A stretch of DNA of 64,000 nucleotides from Collybia mongolica (Eukaryota; Basidiomycota; Agaricomycetes; Agaricales; Clitocybaceae): assembly GCA_013420905.1 (NCBI GenBank), contig JAAXNY010000006.1, forward strand, positions 620,001 to 684,000, read 5' to 3'. Of the stretch, positions 1-12,425 are shown piece by piece (within the stretch, counting starts at the first letter, position 1; the number at the start of each line of letters is the position of its first letter). The notes under the pieces were generated by a model. That model saw only the letters and a program-made list of their open reading frames with translations. It was not told the origin of the DNA and did not search any database. Position numbers and translations under genes: made by a program.

Positions 1-389
1 CCTTGTTATACCCAAAACAGGAGTCAAGGCTCCCCCAGGGAGAGCTGAGGCTTCTCGCACCCTTGCGGTGAGTAACATTTTGTGTATCTTGCGTTCCCTT
101 CGGTCGATGCGTTTGCTTCGTTCATTGAGAATTCGAGCTAGATTACTGGTCTATGAGTGATAGTATTTAACAGTGTGAAGTAAGGTGTTGATCGAAGAAG
201 CATACCCTGTTGCTGTCTTGACAGGTATGAGGTCCTAGACTTACATAAGTTCTGGAAATTAGACTTGTCGAGTTGACTGCTGACAGTAGCCGGCAAGGGA
301 AAGAAGCAAGAAACATAGGTGTCATTGGTCTTCAAGGTGCTACCATTGTTTGAATTTCGAGACAATCCTCAATTGGCCTCCAGCTACAC
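1..389. other. left edge, no gene seen
   Basis: I see no coding exon with recognisable similarity here. It is the 3' flank of the minus-strand kinase gene that ends at 390. A gene on the left may reach into it but cannot be judged from this window. Confidence 0.5.
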
Positions 390-1221
390 CTAGGGTCGCA
401 ACTCTCGAGGCAAGGGCAATGTCGGATCGTAGGTGCTCTCTATGATTCTGGTAGGCTCCAGCATGTTCGCAATCATGAACCTGCCATCTTGACACGGTAA
501 CGTCAGCGGATAAGGCAAGATGTACGCATAGATGTCAATGCGTACTTGGCATATCGTTCTCTTCCGCCCTCCAAACGGCCTCCTCCATTGTCCCTGCAAC
601 GCCGCTCACGATATGGCGCTTCACAAGCCTTTGCTGTGCTTCCTCGATGTTGACCTGAATAAACCATTTCTGGTCCAAAAGAAGGCCAGCCTCGTTCCAG
701 GGTTCGATTGACAAAAAGGTGTAGAGACCTTCGATGACCACGATGCGGTGGTATGGATGTATGGAAACATCATCAAAAGCAGGGTCCTTCAGTGCATGAT
801 CGAAAGACGGAGCAGTGATGATGGGGGTAGTATCAGATATTCCCTTACGTAGTTCCCGAACAAAAGAAACATATCCAGAGCCGTCAAATGTCCAGTGAAT
901 GCCACGCCTGTCATGAGCCATTTTGGGATCTGGAAAAGCGTCGAGTTGGGCTCGGGTAAGATGCCAGCCATCCAAGCCAATCAGGATAGCTCTGGAATCG
1001 GTATTCATTCCCCCAAGGATGGTGTTGGTGTTATTTGTCAAAAGCTGAGCCAAGGTCGATTTTCCAGAAGCTGGGATTCCTGCGATTCCAACAAGAAGTC
1101 GGGCAGATAGTGGTATCCTGAGCAAGACTTTAAAATATGGAGTCTAAGTATTTCAGTGAGCATACTTTGCAAGACTGTCAACAAGATGTTCGGCAAGTTT
1201 GAGGGCCTCTTCTTTCATCAT
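390..1221 (-). CDS. P-loop nucleoside/phosphoribulokinase-like kinase
   Basis: Predicted three-exon gene, complement of 390-487, 546-1117 and 1166-1221, giving 241 aa. Exon 1 encodes a short helix-rich N terminus. Exon 2 opens with a Walker A loop, GIPASGKST, at about residues 32-40. Further on are a GLDGWHLTR segment and a VIEGLYTF strand, typical of the uridine kinase / phosphoribulokinase superfamily and of its fungal YFH7-like branch. The last exon supplies the GRFMIANMLEPTRIIES tail. Introns are 48 and 58 nt with GT-AG ends, and each restores continuous similarity. The fungal relatives are ATP-dependent small-molecule kinases whose substrate is mostly unproven, so I do not assign one. 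The start is the first of two adjacent ATGs (1219-1221). The gene is head-to-head with the GH99-like gene. Family membership is secure, substrate is unknown. Confidence 0.88.
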
Positions 1222-1515
1222 GGTGGTGGTAGCAACTTTGAAGTTGAGGGACGTTTTGTGCCTGGCGCTGTTGCCGGCTTGTTGCGTCCCTTACTATATC
1301 AAACTTTATCAGTGGTCTGCGTTGGGCTGTGCATTTATTGAGTCTTGCACATCCACGACCAACATTTCTTACGACGAGAGCTCCAACAACACAGCATCGA
1401 AGTACTTTTACACTCTCTACAACCACAAACGCTAGGTCATGTTCAATACGAGCAAGGGCGAAGGACGGGTTCTGAAACGGTAAGTGGGCCAAATTCGAGG
1501 AGTTTCTGGGTGCAG
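1222..1515. promoter_or_regulatory. divergent intergenic promoter region
   Basis: This 294-bp spacer separates two divergent genes and so must hold both promoters. I see no clear TATA box. Some plus-strand open frame runs through 1345-1515 into the first exon of the GH99-like gene, so its true 5' end may lie inside this stretch. Confidence 0.4.
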
Positions 1516-4500
1516 ATGTACGGGTATTCCAATAGAGCAGACCCTTCGACGATACAAAACAAATTCATGGTGGGATATCAAGGATGGTAAGTACCCAGAT
1601 ACTTCCGATGTTCAGCTTTCCTGTCGATGGGTATGTTGTGTCGACCTTCGGGTGGCCATCGACAACTGGCTTGATCTATAGTTAATGCAGTTCCTGACAT
1701 TATTTGATTTTGATAGGTTCACCTGTGGGGGAGATGGCGAGCCAGTTGGACCAGGTGGGTAGCTATGGTTAAACTCAAGGTTGTATCGCTAACGTTATAT
1801 CTTCGGAACATCAGGCCACCATGGATGGTTACATTGGTTCAACTACCCTATACCTGACGGCGGACGCCCTAATACAGATTTGTGGCCAGATGTCTCCAGC
1901 TATTCGCCTTCTGAGCTCTTCCCTGCTCCCGGACTCAAGTCTAGATCGGGTGAACAAGTGTTCTTGTTCTCTTCACGGCATCCCAAGACTGTTCAAAGGT
2001 CTGCGTTGATGATCCCATGCTACCCGACGCGCAATAATACGTTTTACAGGCACTTTCACTGGATGGCAGAACATGGTGTTGATGGCGCATTTCTGCAACG
2101 TTTCGCGAGTCAGTGTGATTTGGAAACGGGGAACGATGGGATAAGACGCATACGCGATGAAGTAGGTGATCGAGTACGAGAAGCTGCTGAGAAAGAAGGA
2201 CGAGTATTCGCCATTATGTGGGTTGCGCAGTCGTTCTAATCAATAGCCAACTCATTCTTATCCGGGTCGATAGGTATGATGTATCTAGCGTGGCCCCAGA
2301 TCGTATACAGAGGGTTCTGGAGCGTGACTGGATCCATCTCATCAGGGAAAAGGGTGTTCTGGATAGTCCTAATTATCTGAAAGAAAAAGGAAAACCTGTT
2401 ATTGCACTTTGGGGTACGTGTTCCTACCATCCGTAATGAAATCAATTAATTATTTCCACTCCGTCAGGGTTCGGGTTTGACAATGCTGGTCATACACCCG
2501 AAGTTGTGAGAGCCATCACGAGTTACATCCGAAGCGTTACACCTGGAGGCGCGTACATTATGGCTGGGACTCCTGCCCACTGGCGTACAGCAGAAAGCGA
2601 TGCCGATCGCGATCCAGGATTCCTAGATGTGTGGTTAAACGAATTCGACGCCATATCTCCCTGGACTGTGGGACGGTACCGAGATGAAAAAGACGCCGAT
2701 GATTTCGCTAACACAAAGATGAAAGGTGACGTTGAACTTATCAGGGCGCGTAATGAGGAAGGCAGGTGGAGAAAGGTTGATTATATTCCCGTTGTTCTCC
2801 CAGGGGGCTCTGTGAGTCCCTGTTTATCAACTCGACTGTATTATTATTAATCCGCATTAATCAAGGGTTTCAATCTTTCGGAAGGAAAGTGGGGTTACAA
2901 TGACATTAAGAGGGACGGAGGGCGCTTCCTGTGGAAACAAGTTTTTAATGCAAAACGCTTAGGCGTACGCAGCATGTATGGGGCGATGTGGGACGAGTGC
3001 GTTTCTCCTTGGTTTCCCAAACCCCTGTGCTGATTGTTGGCTAGATATGACGAAGGGACTGCGTTTATGCCTGCAGTAGAAAAAAAACGCTTGCTTCCTG
3101 AAACAGATAAATACCCATTTATGGCACTTGATGAAGATGGATATGATCTTCCGTCCGATTGGTAAGTCCCGATTTACATGTGCTTTAAAGTTCAAACACT
3201 AAATATGTCCGCCGTTGACGTCTGACATATCAGGTACATGAGGATATGTGGCTTCGCTGCTGAGGGTCTTCGGAACGAACGGCGAATATTTGAGGCTTTC
3301 CCTTCCAAGGAATTGCAGGATTATTGGGCGTCACGTCCAAGATACGAAGATGTTGATCACGAATCTGCCGATTTTGTGTCTAAATCATCCGAGAGTGGTC
3401 CTTCCGGAGCTAGAGATGGGCAGTCCTATCAAAGCTGGCTTGCCACCCAGGGGTCGGAAGACAAAGTAGAACCTCCTCCGCCTCCCTATTCTCTGGAGGC
3501 TGATGAAGCACCTGAGAATCAACCCCAGGCAGCAGTATCAGCACAGATTGCGCCTGCCTCAACGCCCGGACTCTCCACAGCTCCTGCCTCAACCCCTTCA
3601 GCCTCATCAGCCTCATCGTATCTACCTGCCTTTGCCCCCAATCAAATACAGGCGCCTAGCGCCACAGGCCCTCCTCCTATCAACTCTACCTCACGACCCC
3701 AGCCAACCCAGGTCACGGCCAATATTCCACCAAGTGGTACTCCCCATGGATCACTCCCTACGGCAGCTCACCATCAAGCTCACAATGCAGGTCCTGGTGC
3801 CGTTTACCCCCCTGGCGGCGGGCCTCCCAGACAAGAATCAGGTGTCCCGAATGTACAACGTCCTTACAATACACAATATCAACAGGACGCCATGGCCGCA
3901 CTCGTGAATGACTTTGGCAGGAACAGCATTTCAACATCAGGACCTAGTCGTGTGACCGCAGTATCACCACCCCCATTACACCCTGCCCACCCTGCAGCAT
4001 CGGCTTCCGCATACGGTCAGACTCGCCCGCAATCACCACAGTCACGCCCTCAATTACATTCACGCCCACATTCACACTCGCGTCCAACATCCCAATCGGG
4101 GTATCCTCAACAGCCTGCTTCGCCTGGGCCGGCTCCTGTATCGCCTGCAGCTGGGCAACAAGCTGGCCCATGGTCCCAAGCACAATGGCCGCCCCCTGAG
4201 TGGCGAATTGGTGCGACCGCACAACAATCTCCATCAACCCAACAATCGTCTTATCCGGGACAGATACCTCCCAATCAGAGTCACAATCCTGGAGCGAACC
4301 TGTCGCGGCCCCATACCATAACGGCTTCTTCATACACTGCGCCTTCTTCTCCTTCGTCATTAAGGCCTCATGCATCCGTTAGCACATCATCAGGACGTCC
4401 ACACCACTACCAAACTCCGCCAGATACACCAGGCAATGCTGCAGCATCGTTTCCCGGAAATTCGTCGCACCAACCTTCCGGTTCTTCCTCACCAGCTCCA

Positions 4501-5349
4501 TATGCTCCAACATTCCCCGGTTCGAGTCCGTCAGGATATGCGTCGGGACCGCCTTCACACATACCCGGAGGTCCATCTTTCCCGTCTGGTTCGTCTTCAC
4601 CTTACTCTCCTACGTCAACTTATCCAGGCCAAACTGGATCAACATACCCCGGACAGTCTGGGTATACACCACCATCCATCCCCGGACAAGGCTACACGAA
4701 TTCATATACACACTCATCACCACCTATTAGCCCGTCACCTGGATCATCCGCTTATGGGGGGTCATCCTACCCTGGACAACAGCCATACACGCCTAGTCAC
4801 GGATCATCATACCCCGGACAATATCCCGGCAGCCAAGGTCCAAACGACCCCGCAGGTAGAATCCATTTTCCTCAAGCTCAAGGAGACCAACACGGCATAC
4901 TGCCACACGCACCTTCGTATGCACCTAGCTACATCGGTCAACAAGTTTCCCATCAAACATCTCTTCCTTCACCCGCTACAGGTGGATGGTACCCGGGAAG
5001 TTCTACTCCTCCCGTAGTGCCTTCTATGCCCCCTCGTGAGTCTAATTAGAGTATTCAAATCTTCTCATCGCTCATCGTTCCATTTTAGGACCTCCAGGCC
5101 ACTCATCGTATCAGCAGTCGGGACCGTCGTTCCCCAATGCATCGACGTCTTCAGTAGGTGCCGGTGCCCTCGGGTTTGCTTTAAGTGCTGTAGATAAGGT
5201 TGCTGGTAAAAAGACAAGAGTTCAGCTGGAGTCCGGAGTAGGTAGTCTTGCACAGTGTGAGTCCAATCTAGATCTTGGCTGAAAACCCCTAACATGCAAT
5301 CTTGGTCTTCTTAGCGGGTACTAAACTCTTCAACAAATTTACGAAGTAA
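1516..5349 (+). CDS. GH99-like hydrolase with long disordered tail
   Basis: Eleven-exon model (1516-1586, 1717-1754, 1815-1998, 2050-2217, 2274-2413, 2468-2811, 2866-2996, 3045-3161, 3234-5035, 5089-5256, 5315-5349), 1065 aa. The first 430 or so residues form one domain. It opens with KFMVGYQGWF and continues with DLWPDVSSYSPSELFP, HFHWMAEHGVDGAFLQRF, ALWGFGFDNAGHTPE, GTPAHWR and MYGAMWDEYDEGTAF. This is the pattern of the GH99-related fold often annotated as xylosidase/arabinosidase; substrate unknown. From about residue 440 to 1000 the protein is Pro/Ser/Gln/Tyr-rich with repeated SYPGQ units and a PPPPPY (PPxY) motif near residue 480. The last 45 residues are again ordered-looking and amphipathic. 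No signal peptide is visible, so an intracellular site is possible. All introns are short GT-AG. The start is uncertain: an upstream ATG at 1439 leads into a 36-nt potential intron but in the wrong phase. Confidence 0.85.
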
Positions 5350-7439
5350 TGTGTAGATAGATACTGATAACGATCTTTGGGATTTGGAGTTCCACAAATA
5401 TATCGCACCAGGCCGGTTGGCACCTCTGTAAAGTGCAAGAGTCCAAAAGTTCAACAAAGGCACTTCAAGCAAGGCTTAATTTGACCTCTTCTGTCCTTGA
5501 CAGTGTTTGTTCGTCATCAAGGGAAAAAGTCGAGAGCTGTTTGGCCCGACAATGTCCGAAACTCCGACGACCGTCTCAACTTGAAGACGGTGTCCTCGGA
5601 AAATAGTAAGAATGCTACATATCATCACGATCATCGACCATCCATCGACCACCGTCATGATTTGCTTCAAGGTGAGTTGAGATAGTTAAGTCAGTCTTCT
5701 GGTCGTGCGGGCGAATATTATGCAGTGCCTATTATTGATCATGATTAACGTTAATCCCAATTATAATTTTAGATCGCATGGGACAACGACCACCAGGCGT
5801 TTCTGGAGTCTTTCAGTCGATTACTGTCTCAAACTCGAGCCTAAAACCTGAATTGTCCCTGATCGACCTCATGTATCTAAAACCTAGGGCTGGGCCTACA
5901 TTGACACGATCACTGTTTTTTTGCACTCGGTTAAATCCCCCGAAACCTGGAAGACTGCAGGTAACTTTATCCGAGATACGAGCAGCTCAATCTAAACTCT
6001 TATAAGCTCAATGTTTCGCCTCACACCTTGAAACCAGAGTGATAGCTTAAAGAAAGCGGCACCAAGAACTAGAACACATCCGCGAATAAACACCCATGTG
6101 GTATGTTTCATGTTTGTTCAAACTCTAATAAGTGCGTGTCGGCAAAGTTGGACATAAATTCGATAAGGTTTTTGGAAAGGCAAACCTCACCGGCACACTG
6201 CTGAAAAGCCGCTTACCCATGCCATCACGCGATTGGGCTCAAACCATGATGGATGAACAATCATTGACCCTTGGGTCAAAATCCCCGGAATGAAAGGGAC
6301 CCCATTTTGGTAAGCGATAAAAAACACCTCTCCCGCTCCGTAGCGCTGTCTATCTCGCTAATTCTTTCGAAGGGCGTCCGGGAGGCCGATAAGTTCTACT
6401 TAGCACTGAGTGACTTTCAGCCTGGCTGATATAAATTCGAATGCGAGGCGAGATCTCATTCTTCCGATGCGGTCTAAGTGACCGTCGCTCGCCAACATTG
6501 AACTTAATACAACCCCTCGGAGCATCTTCAGCCTATCCAGATCCCCTAAGTCAGGGGACAGTGGGCAGTTAAGACATCTCCACCGGCACGAGATTCGTTC
6601 TTCGAGCGCAGGAAGCTAGCTTGACTTACCGACATTTGTGGAATTTCCAGTGCGTCTTTAATATCTTGACACATAATTTTACAGCCACAGAATACACCTG
6701 CTTCCTCGTTTAAGTCAATGCAAGTATTAATAATATTGAACATTTGAGAAAGAAACGTTGAAAATTGGACCTCATTTTTTCCATCCAAACTTCCGTCTCG
6801 ATGTTTGAAACCCAGATCAAACCCCATACCACCGAGGCGAAAGAAGCTGTCCTATCCCACTAGAACACTGGACATAAAATTGAAGGAGGCGGAGTTCTGG
6901 CTTGATGTTCATCCTGGGACAGAAGAGAGGCACATATTCCGTCATTTCGGTTTTCCTTCTACTTGGAATAATCCAAGACCGAAATTTTCCGAGTCCCACC
7001 TACAGCATCAACATGCGCCTGAACATGAGGTTGACTGGAGATTCGTCACAGATGGGCCGCAGCTCTTATCAGAAAGCCAGAGAAGATGATCTATAGTTGC
7101 TAAGCAAGGAGCCGCAAGTCTGGAGAAAACCTCTCAAGACTGCAGACGCTCGGAAGAGTTGCCTTGGGCGATAGCAAGGTGTATCACACATTTCATAATT
7201 TGCCAGAGAGTGCTGCGCGAAATCGGTTACTCTAGAAACGAGATCAAAGGTGATAAGCAGTTGATATGCTATTTAAGCTTTCCATCCTCCATGTGAAAGA
7301 GAAGACTGAGGTTCTCGGGTAATTTGCAGCTCCGCGCATTCGACGTAAAATGGCCGCGAAGGTCTCGAGGGTGGTGGCAGGTGTCCAGGCGTTCCGGCTT
7401 CCCACCTCGTTCACGAGGAGGACGTATTAGTTCCAACAA
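5350..7439. other. 2.1-kb stretch without a recognised gene
   Basis: Short open frames occur on both strands (for example 5497-5685 plus, 6546-6827 minus, 6805-7089 plus). None shows a motif, a plausible splice chain or codon continuity that I can defend. The final few hundred bases probably hold the promoter of the zinc-finger gene. A small unrecognised gene cannot be excluded. Confidence 0.4.
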
Positions 7440-7446
7440 TATAAAA
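7440..7446 (+). promoter_or_regulatory. TATA box of the C2H2 gene
   Basis: The sequence TATAAAA lies 45 bp before the chosen ATG at 7491, a usual distance for a fungal core promoter with a short leader. It also argues against starting translation earlier. Confidence 0.6.
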
Positions 7447-7490
7447 CGCCGGTGAGCCAGCTTCATTCATCCGCTTTTCCATCTCCAACA

Positions 7491-9031
7491 ATGCAGACGC
7501 AACAGTATATTGCGCCCCTTCACCAACCATTTTACCACAACCCCCTCGATACCTATCGCACCGCATCCAACCAATGTTTCGCGACAGGTGGTCTACATGA
7601 TTCACGCTTCTCAAGAGGATCATCGCTCTCGTTCCTACATCAAGACTATCGGTATTTTTCAGACCGCGGAGACCCACCGAGGCAGTCGCACTCGAGCCTT
7701 GCTGGAACTAGCCTGGACGCCACCGGGATGGCAATCACCGGGGAGACTGCAAATAGTAGCAGAGATTTTCGTGCCGAGGGTATAGCGGGTTGTCACGAGC
7801 AACAGCAGTGGTATTGGCCCTGTGCCTCCGTCTCATTCCACGGAGTTGCTCAGATGCCGCCTGCACCTTGCGATCCTGCAGTCCAAGTTTCGACAGTTAA
7901 AAGGCCGATGGAGTATACACCAGTGGTCCTTTCACCAGCTGCCCAGCTGCCAACTCCCGCTTCAATGGCTGTATTGTTAAATCCTCATGTACGATCTGAA
8001 CAGCACCCATCTCAAGAACAATTTCCGCAGCCACAGCATGTACAGAGAGCCCCACTTCCAGTCCCTGTACGACATGTGCCCGTGGCGGCTGAGGTTGCGG
8101 TAACCCAAAGTTCTTCAGATAACCATTCGCGGGAGAAGAAACATGGCTGTACAATGTGTCACAAACGGTGAGCCAAGTTCCTGGTAGCATCCGTTGTGCT
8201 TTATACTGAATCGTGCTTGTCATCTAGATTCGACAGACCCAGCACCCTTAGAAAGGTACGGTTTCCGGTATGGTGGCTGCGGATCGAACTAAGGATGATT
8301 TGTTTTTACCCTAGCATCTCCTTGTCCATACTGGTGAAAAAGGTTGGTTCATGCCATTATGCCAATCGGAGAAAAAGCTTACGATGACTCTAGCGTTTGT
8401 GTGCGAGACTTGTGGTCGCCGATTTGGCGTAGCTTCAAACCTTAATCGACATGTTAAAAGGTGCATTTTGAAGCCTGTAAACAGCACCCCTGCCCTCGCA
8501 AATCAAACGGCGGGTACTTCACCCACATCCACAACCAGTGATTCTAGTTCACCATCGACCGCGCGCAACAGTGTCGAGAGGCCGATGGTCAACAGACGTA
8601 ACAGAGATCCTTCTTTATCTTCGACGAACACACTATCATCCAGCTCTTCAGACCACATCCAGTCACCCCATCCTGAATCGCTCTCTACCAATGCATCGCA
8701 CGCCAAATCACCCACGCAGAAACGTCGTCGCCGCGCTCCTTCACCATCGCGATGGGTCCCCCCCTCGCTATTGACATTCAATCTCACCCCGCCTGAATCG
8801 AAGAAGTCAACGCCAGTGCCCCTAGCACCCGTAAAGCGTAATATGCCAAAGGAGGAGAGGGATTCGTGGGACGAGAACGTTTCCTCTACTCCGTATCACC
8901 CAACTTTCTGGAAGGGGATTCTCCCTGGTCCTGGCCTCGGCCTCGGCCTTGGTCTAGGAGGGAAGGACGTCAGGAACATTAATCTTGGTGGGGATGGAGG
9001 TTTTATGTTGGGGCGTGTGCTTGTATTTTGA
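7491..9031 (+). CDS. C2H2 zinc-finger transcription factor
   Basis: Four exons (7491-8167, 8228-8255, 8315-8342, 8394-9031), 456 aa. Two tandem fingers are assembled across three introns. Finger 1 has C220, C223, H236 and H240 with a TGEK linker. Finger 2 has C248, C251 and H264 but ends in Cys268, so it is C2HC. Splitting a finger pair over two 28-nt exons is striking but gives perfect spacing. The N-terminal 215 residues are Gln/Pro/His-rich, as in activation regions. The C-terminal part is Ser/Thr/Pro-rich, with basic patches (KRRRRAP) that could act as a nuclear signal and a short Gly-Leu repeat near the end (GLGLGLGLGG). Expected role is sequence-specific DNA binding in the nucleus; the targets are not predictable. 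ATG 7491 is the first in-frame ATG after the TATA box. Confidence 0.9.
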
Positions 9032-9487
9032 TTCAAAATAATGGCGTAGGTTGGCGGCCCTGTTGGAAGGAATTGCTTGGATGGATTGGCAGGATATGTG
9101 GTTACGGAAATAACGGGCGAATACATGAATAGAGCAAGTGCTCATTGACGAGATCTTGGTTCTGGCTGTAATATATATCTTGAATTTGCAAAGTCGCAGC
9201 CAAGAGTGTTGAAGAAGGTTTTGTCATCCTGTCGTGCGTTACCCTGCAACTGATAGAAACTATTTTCCGTGGAGATATGTTTTTTGTTTGTTTTCCAAAT
9301 CGTCCGAACGCTCATCGGAGTCGGGACTCGAGTATAAATGACAGTTGCTTGGCCGTAACTGAAAGAAGCATCGAAACCAAGCAGGGGCAAAGAGCGCGTC
9401 ACGTGTGACCACCTCATTTCATTCCATCTACCCATAAAATATTCTGTCCAGCATACTTCTTTGTATTTCCACGGAGAGTTTGCAACA
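9032..9487. other. intergenic spacer upstream of the RSC-like gene
   Basis: About 456 bp between the zinc-finger stop and the RSC-like start. It contains a CACGTG E-box-like hexamer near 9400 but no ORF with recognisable features. It presumably holds the terminator of one gene and the promoter of the next. Confidence 0.4.
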
Positions 9488-12425
9488 ATGACGATATCGG
9501 CTACACAAACGGCAGCGATTCTCGAGGTTCTGTCATCGATCATGGCTGCAACGGCTTCACGCGGAAAACGACAGCTTGCAGGTATGTTTTTGGAGTTGGT
9601 GGACAGGACAGATTGGCCGCAATATTATGAGGTATGTAATTAGTTTTTACTTGGGTTTATTTCGGTTTTCATTCGTCTCGCTTTCCAGATAATTCCTGAG
9701 CCACGGTGCTTAAATAACATCCGTTCTGGGGTGGATAAAGGTCGCTACAAGGATGCTACGGACGTGTATACGGATATATCACTCGTATTTTGGAATGCAT
9801 TGTTCTACAATGAGCCAACAAGTCAAATTGCGCTCGATGCGATGGCTCTAAAAGTCTGTCTTGACGCCATGTTATCTATCGTACCCAACTGATAGAGAGT
9901 TTAGACTATTCTTGAGACTGAATGGAGAAAGAAGGCCGTCCTTCCCATTGTACGCTCATCGCCACCACCCCCTTCTGCTCAGAAAATCCACAAGGTCGAA
10001 GAGGTGCCTCCCCCTGTACCACCATCACCAGTAACGGTAGCTACACCTGTACCGCCGCCAGTAGTAAAAGCTCCCACGCCTGCTTCTCGAGTCTCAACGC
10101 CAGTAGTACCTTCCACCCCAGTGCCTGTAGCGAATACAAGTAACGCCAGCTTTACGTACAGTAAACCCGTTCCCATCCAGCCCAGGTCAATGCAACATCT
10201 TTCGCCAGATATGGACATCGATATCATGTCACCAGAACCAGATGGTCAGGGAGACGAAACACCAGGGCTTACCGTTGAGCGTGATGTAGAAAGTGAGGAG
10301 ATAGTGAGGCAACTCGAGAAGGGTATACCTCGATGGCCTGGCTTTGGTGACCAGGGTTGGACCGATACGATTACTGCTGTAAGTTGAGTTTGATCATCTG
10401 TGTGAATATCTGCTCAGTTCTTCTAGGAACGCATGGTAGAGATTGTGCATGTCATCAAAAGCTATAAAGACGTGATGTGAGCATGTGGTATTGTTGATAT
10501 GGTTTGTTCTCATACTTGATCTTTAGAGGCAACCGAGTTGCAGCAGCACTCGAGGCTGTTCCCGAAGAAGCAACAATACCTCACATCATTTACACGGTAA
10601 TTGGGTCTTTTTTCCCTTCCTAGATCTATGTGGCTCATACTATTTGTAGGCACCTTTGTCGCTTAAAATTATCGAGGTTCGATCACACTACCTTCTGGCT
10701 GTGCATGTGGTGCGAACGCTAAATTTAGAATCATACGCGTGCCAAAAGTTATGCCAGTTCAAAAGAATTTGACATGGACATGGCTCGACTTTTCCTGAAA
10801 GCGAGGCGGTGGCACAAACCGTCCACAGAGCCATATGGTCGTGTCCTACTCCTCCAGGTCTGATGAATTTTGAAGCATGCTTGAATGACTGTTAAACATC
10901 CCTTCGCATTGTAGCGTTTGTATCAGGCCCTCATATCTCCTAACCCCCCTCCAGGACCGCCTTACCACACCACTACGAATTTTGCCTCACTTCGTGCAGG
11001 TCCGGGATCTACGAAACCAGTTCATCACGGTGGCGAGGGTGAAGGAGTTGCCGGTGTTACAACCCACCGTGTCCTAGTCAAAGATAGAACATTTGTAGAC
11101 GAAGTCCACTACAAAGGCTGGACTGTGAAGCTCGCAGATTGGTTACATCTTAGCAATCCAGACGATCCTAGTCGACCGATCATCGGCCAGGTATTCAGAT
11201 GCTGGGTATCTGATGAGATGTTGGTACAGATGTCCTTCTCAAATGTTTCTCAGCTGACTGTGCATACAGATCCAAAAAAGGTCAACCGGGATTGACCGTT
11301 TCGTGGTATTATCGCCCAGAACAGGTCAGTACATGCCTTGCTTTCATCGGCTCGCCAGCCCTCATTTACGTTATTTGATCTATCAGACGTTCCATCCGGC
11401 CCATAGGACATTCTGGGAAGGCGAAGTGTTCAAGACCAGTGAGTAGGGAATGTTACAAACATCGGAACCATGATGATAATCATAAATTATAGGTCACTTT
11501 GCTGACCATCCTTTGGACGACATCATTGAAAAAATCGCGTGCCAATTCACAGCTCGCCATATCCGTGGTCGACCACGCCCGCCTTTTTGGTACCTTGGGT
11601 TTCCTCTGTACGTGTGCCACTCACGATATAACGACCGGGACCGCGTGTTCGTGAAGATTAAGAACTGGAACTCATGCGTCCCCGAAGAGGTGCGGAAAAG
11701 CACCGAGTTCATGCCCATCTATCCTTTTGAGCGAACAGTGTTACCGAGTAGATTTCCTAGCCCGTTTTTAGGTAGGGGCGCCAAGAGCTCAGCCAGGGGA
11801 CCGGGAGGGATCATTGATGCTGCCGAGAGGCTAGATGACGATAAAGGCGATGTTTCAACTGCAGGGAGAAAGAGGATGCGGAGGAACCCTGGAGATGCCG
11901 AATCGAATAAAACGCTCCACAATGGTGGCGCTCATGGGACCAATGCCGCAGCAGCATCATCCCAGTACCACTATCAGCCATCTCATTTGTCCCAACAAGT
12001 GCAACTTTCACAAAATCAGCGGGCTGGTGGGCCTGATAGATCAATCATCACTGCAGCTGGTGGATTGGCATTTTTAGGCCACAGTGCGACGATCGAGAAA
12101 TTGCCAACTGAAACTGGTAGGTCAAGAATTGGTTATTTTTATATTCAATCATCTAATCGTACCTTTAGCAAAACATTTTGACCGTGACCCAGAAACCAAT
12201 GAGGTTCTCTGGTTCCCTGCTATACCGGTGGACGTCGCGCGCGCTCCAAAGCCAAGGTACAGCCTGGCCTATCTGCATTTTTTGGCCATGCAACGAAAAG
12301 AGGATGCAATGACGTTGGGGACAGACGGTATAGATGTTGACGAAAAGCAAGCATCTACCAAGCGCCGACGGTTCCATGTGACGCCTACGGTTACAGAGAC
12401 CTTGAGAGCTGCATTATCGCAGTGA
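9488..12425 (+). CDS. RSC1/RSC2-like bromodomain-BAH remodeller subunit
   Basis: Twelve-exon model: 9488-9631, 9689-9853, 9905-10378, 10427-10476, 10527-10596, 10650-10676, 10729-10857, 10915-11219, 11270-11324, 11387-11438, 11493-12116 and 12169-12425; 783 aa. Residues about 5-108 form a bromodomain (WPQYYEIIPEPRCLNNI, then DISLVFWNALFYNEP). After a Pro-rich linker comes a second bromodomain-like region (about 265-375, with a PLSLKIIE turn and a final RLYQALI helix). Residues about 400-530 are a BAH domain (DEVHYKGWTVKLADWLHL, PIIGQVFRCW, GLTVSWYYRPEQT). This bromo-bromo-BAH order is that of RSC1/RSC2 in the yeast RSC chromatin remodeller and of metazoan polybromo, so I infer a nuclear role in reading acetylated nucleosomes. 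The 27-nt exon 6 and the intron at 11220-11269 are supported by restored domain similarity. A decayed copy lies just downstream. Confidence 0.9.

Noticed and set aside
1439..1515. ATG at 1439 with a 36-nt intron as the start of the GH99-like gene
   Set aside because: The intron is shorter than any other here and joins exon 1516 in the wrong phase.
3410..5017. Long ORFs in alternative frames of the GH99-like tail
   Set aside because: Shadows caused by the Pro/Ser/Gln-rich composition of the true frame.
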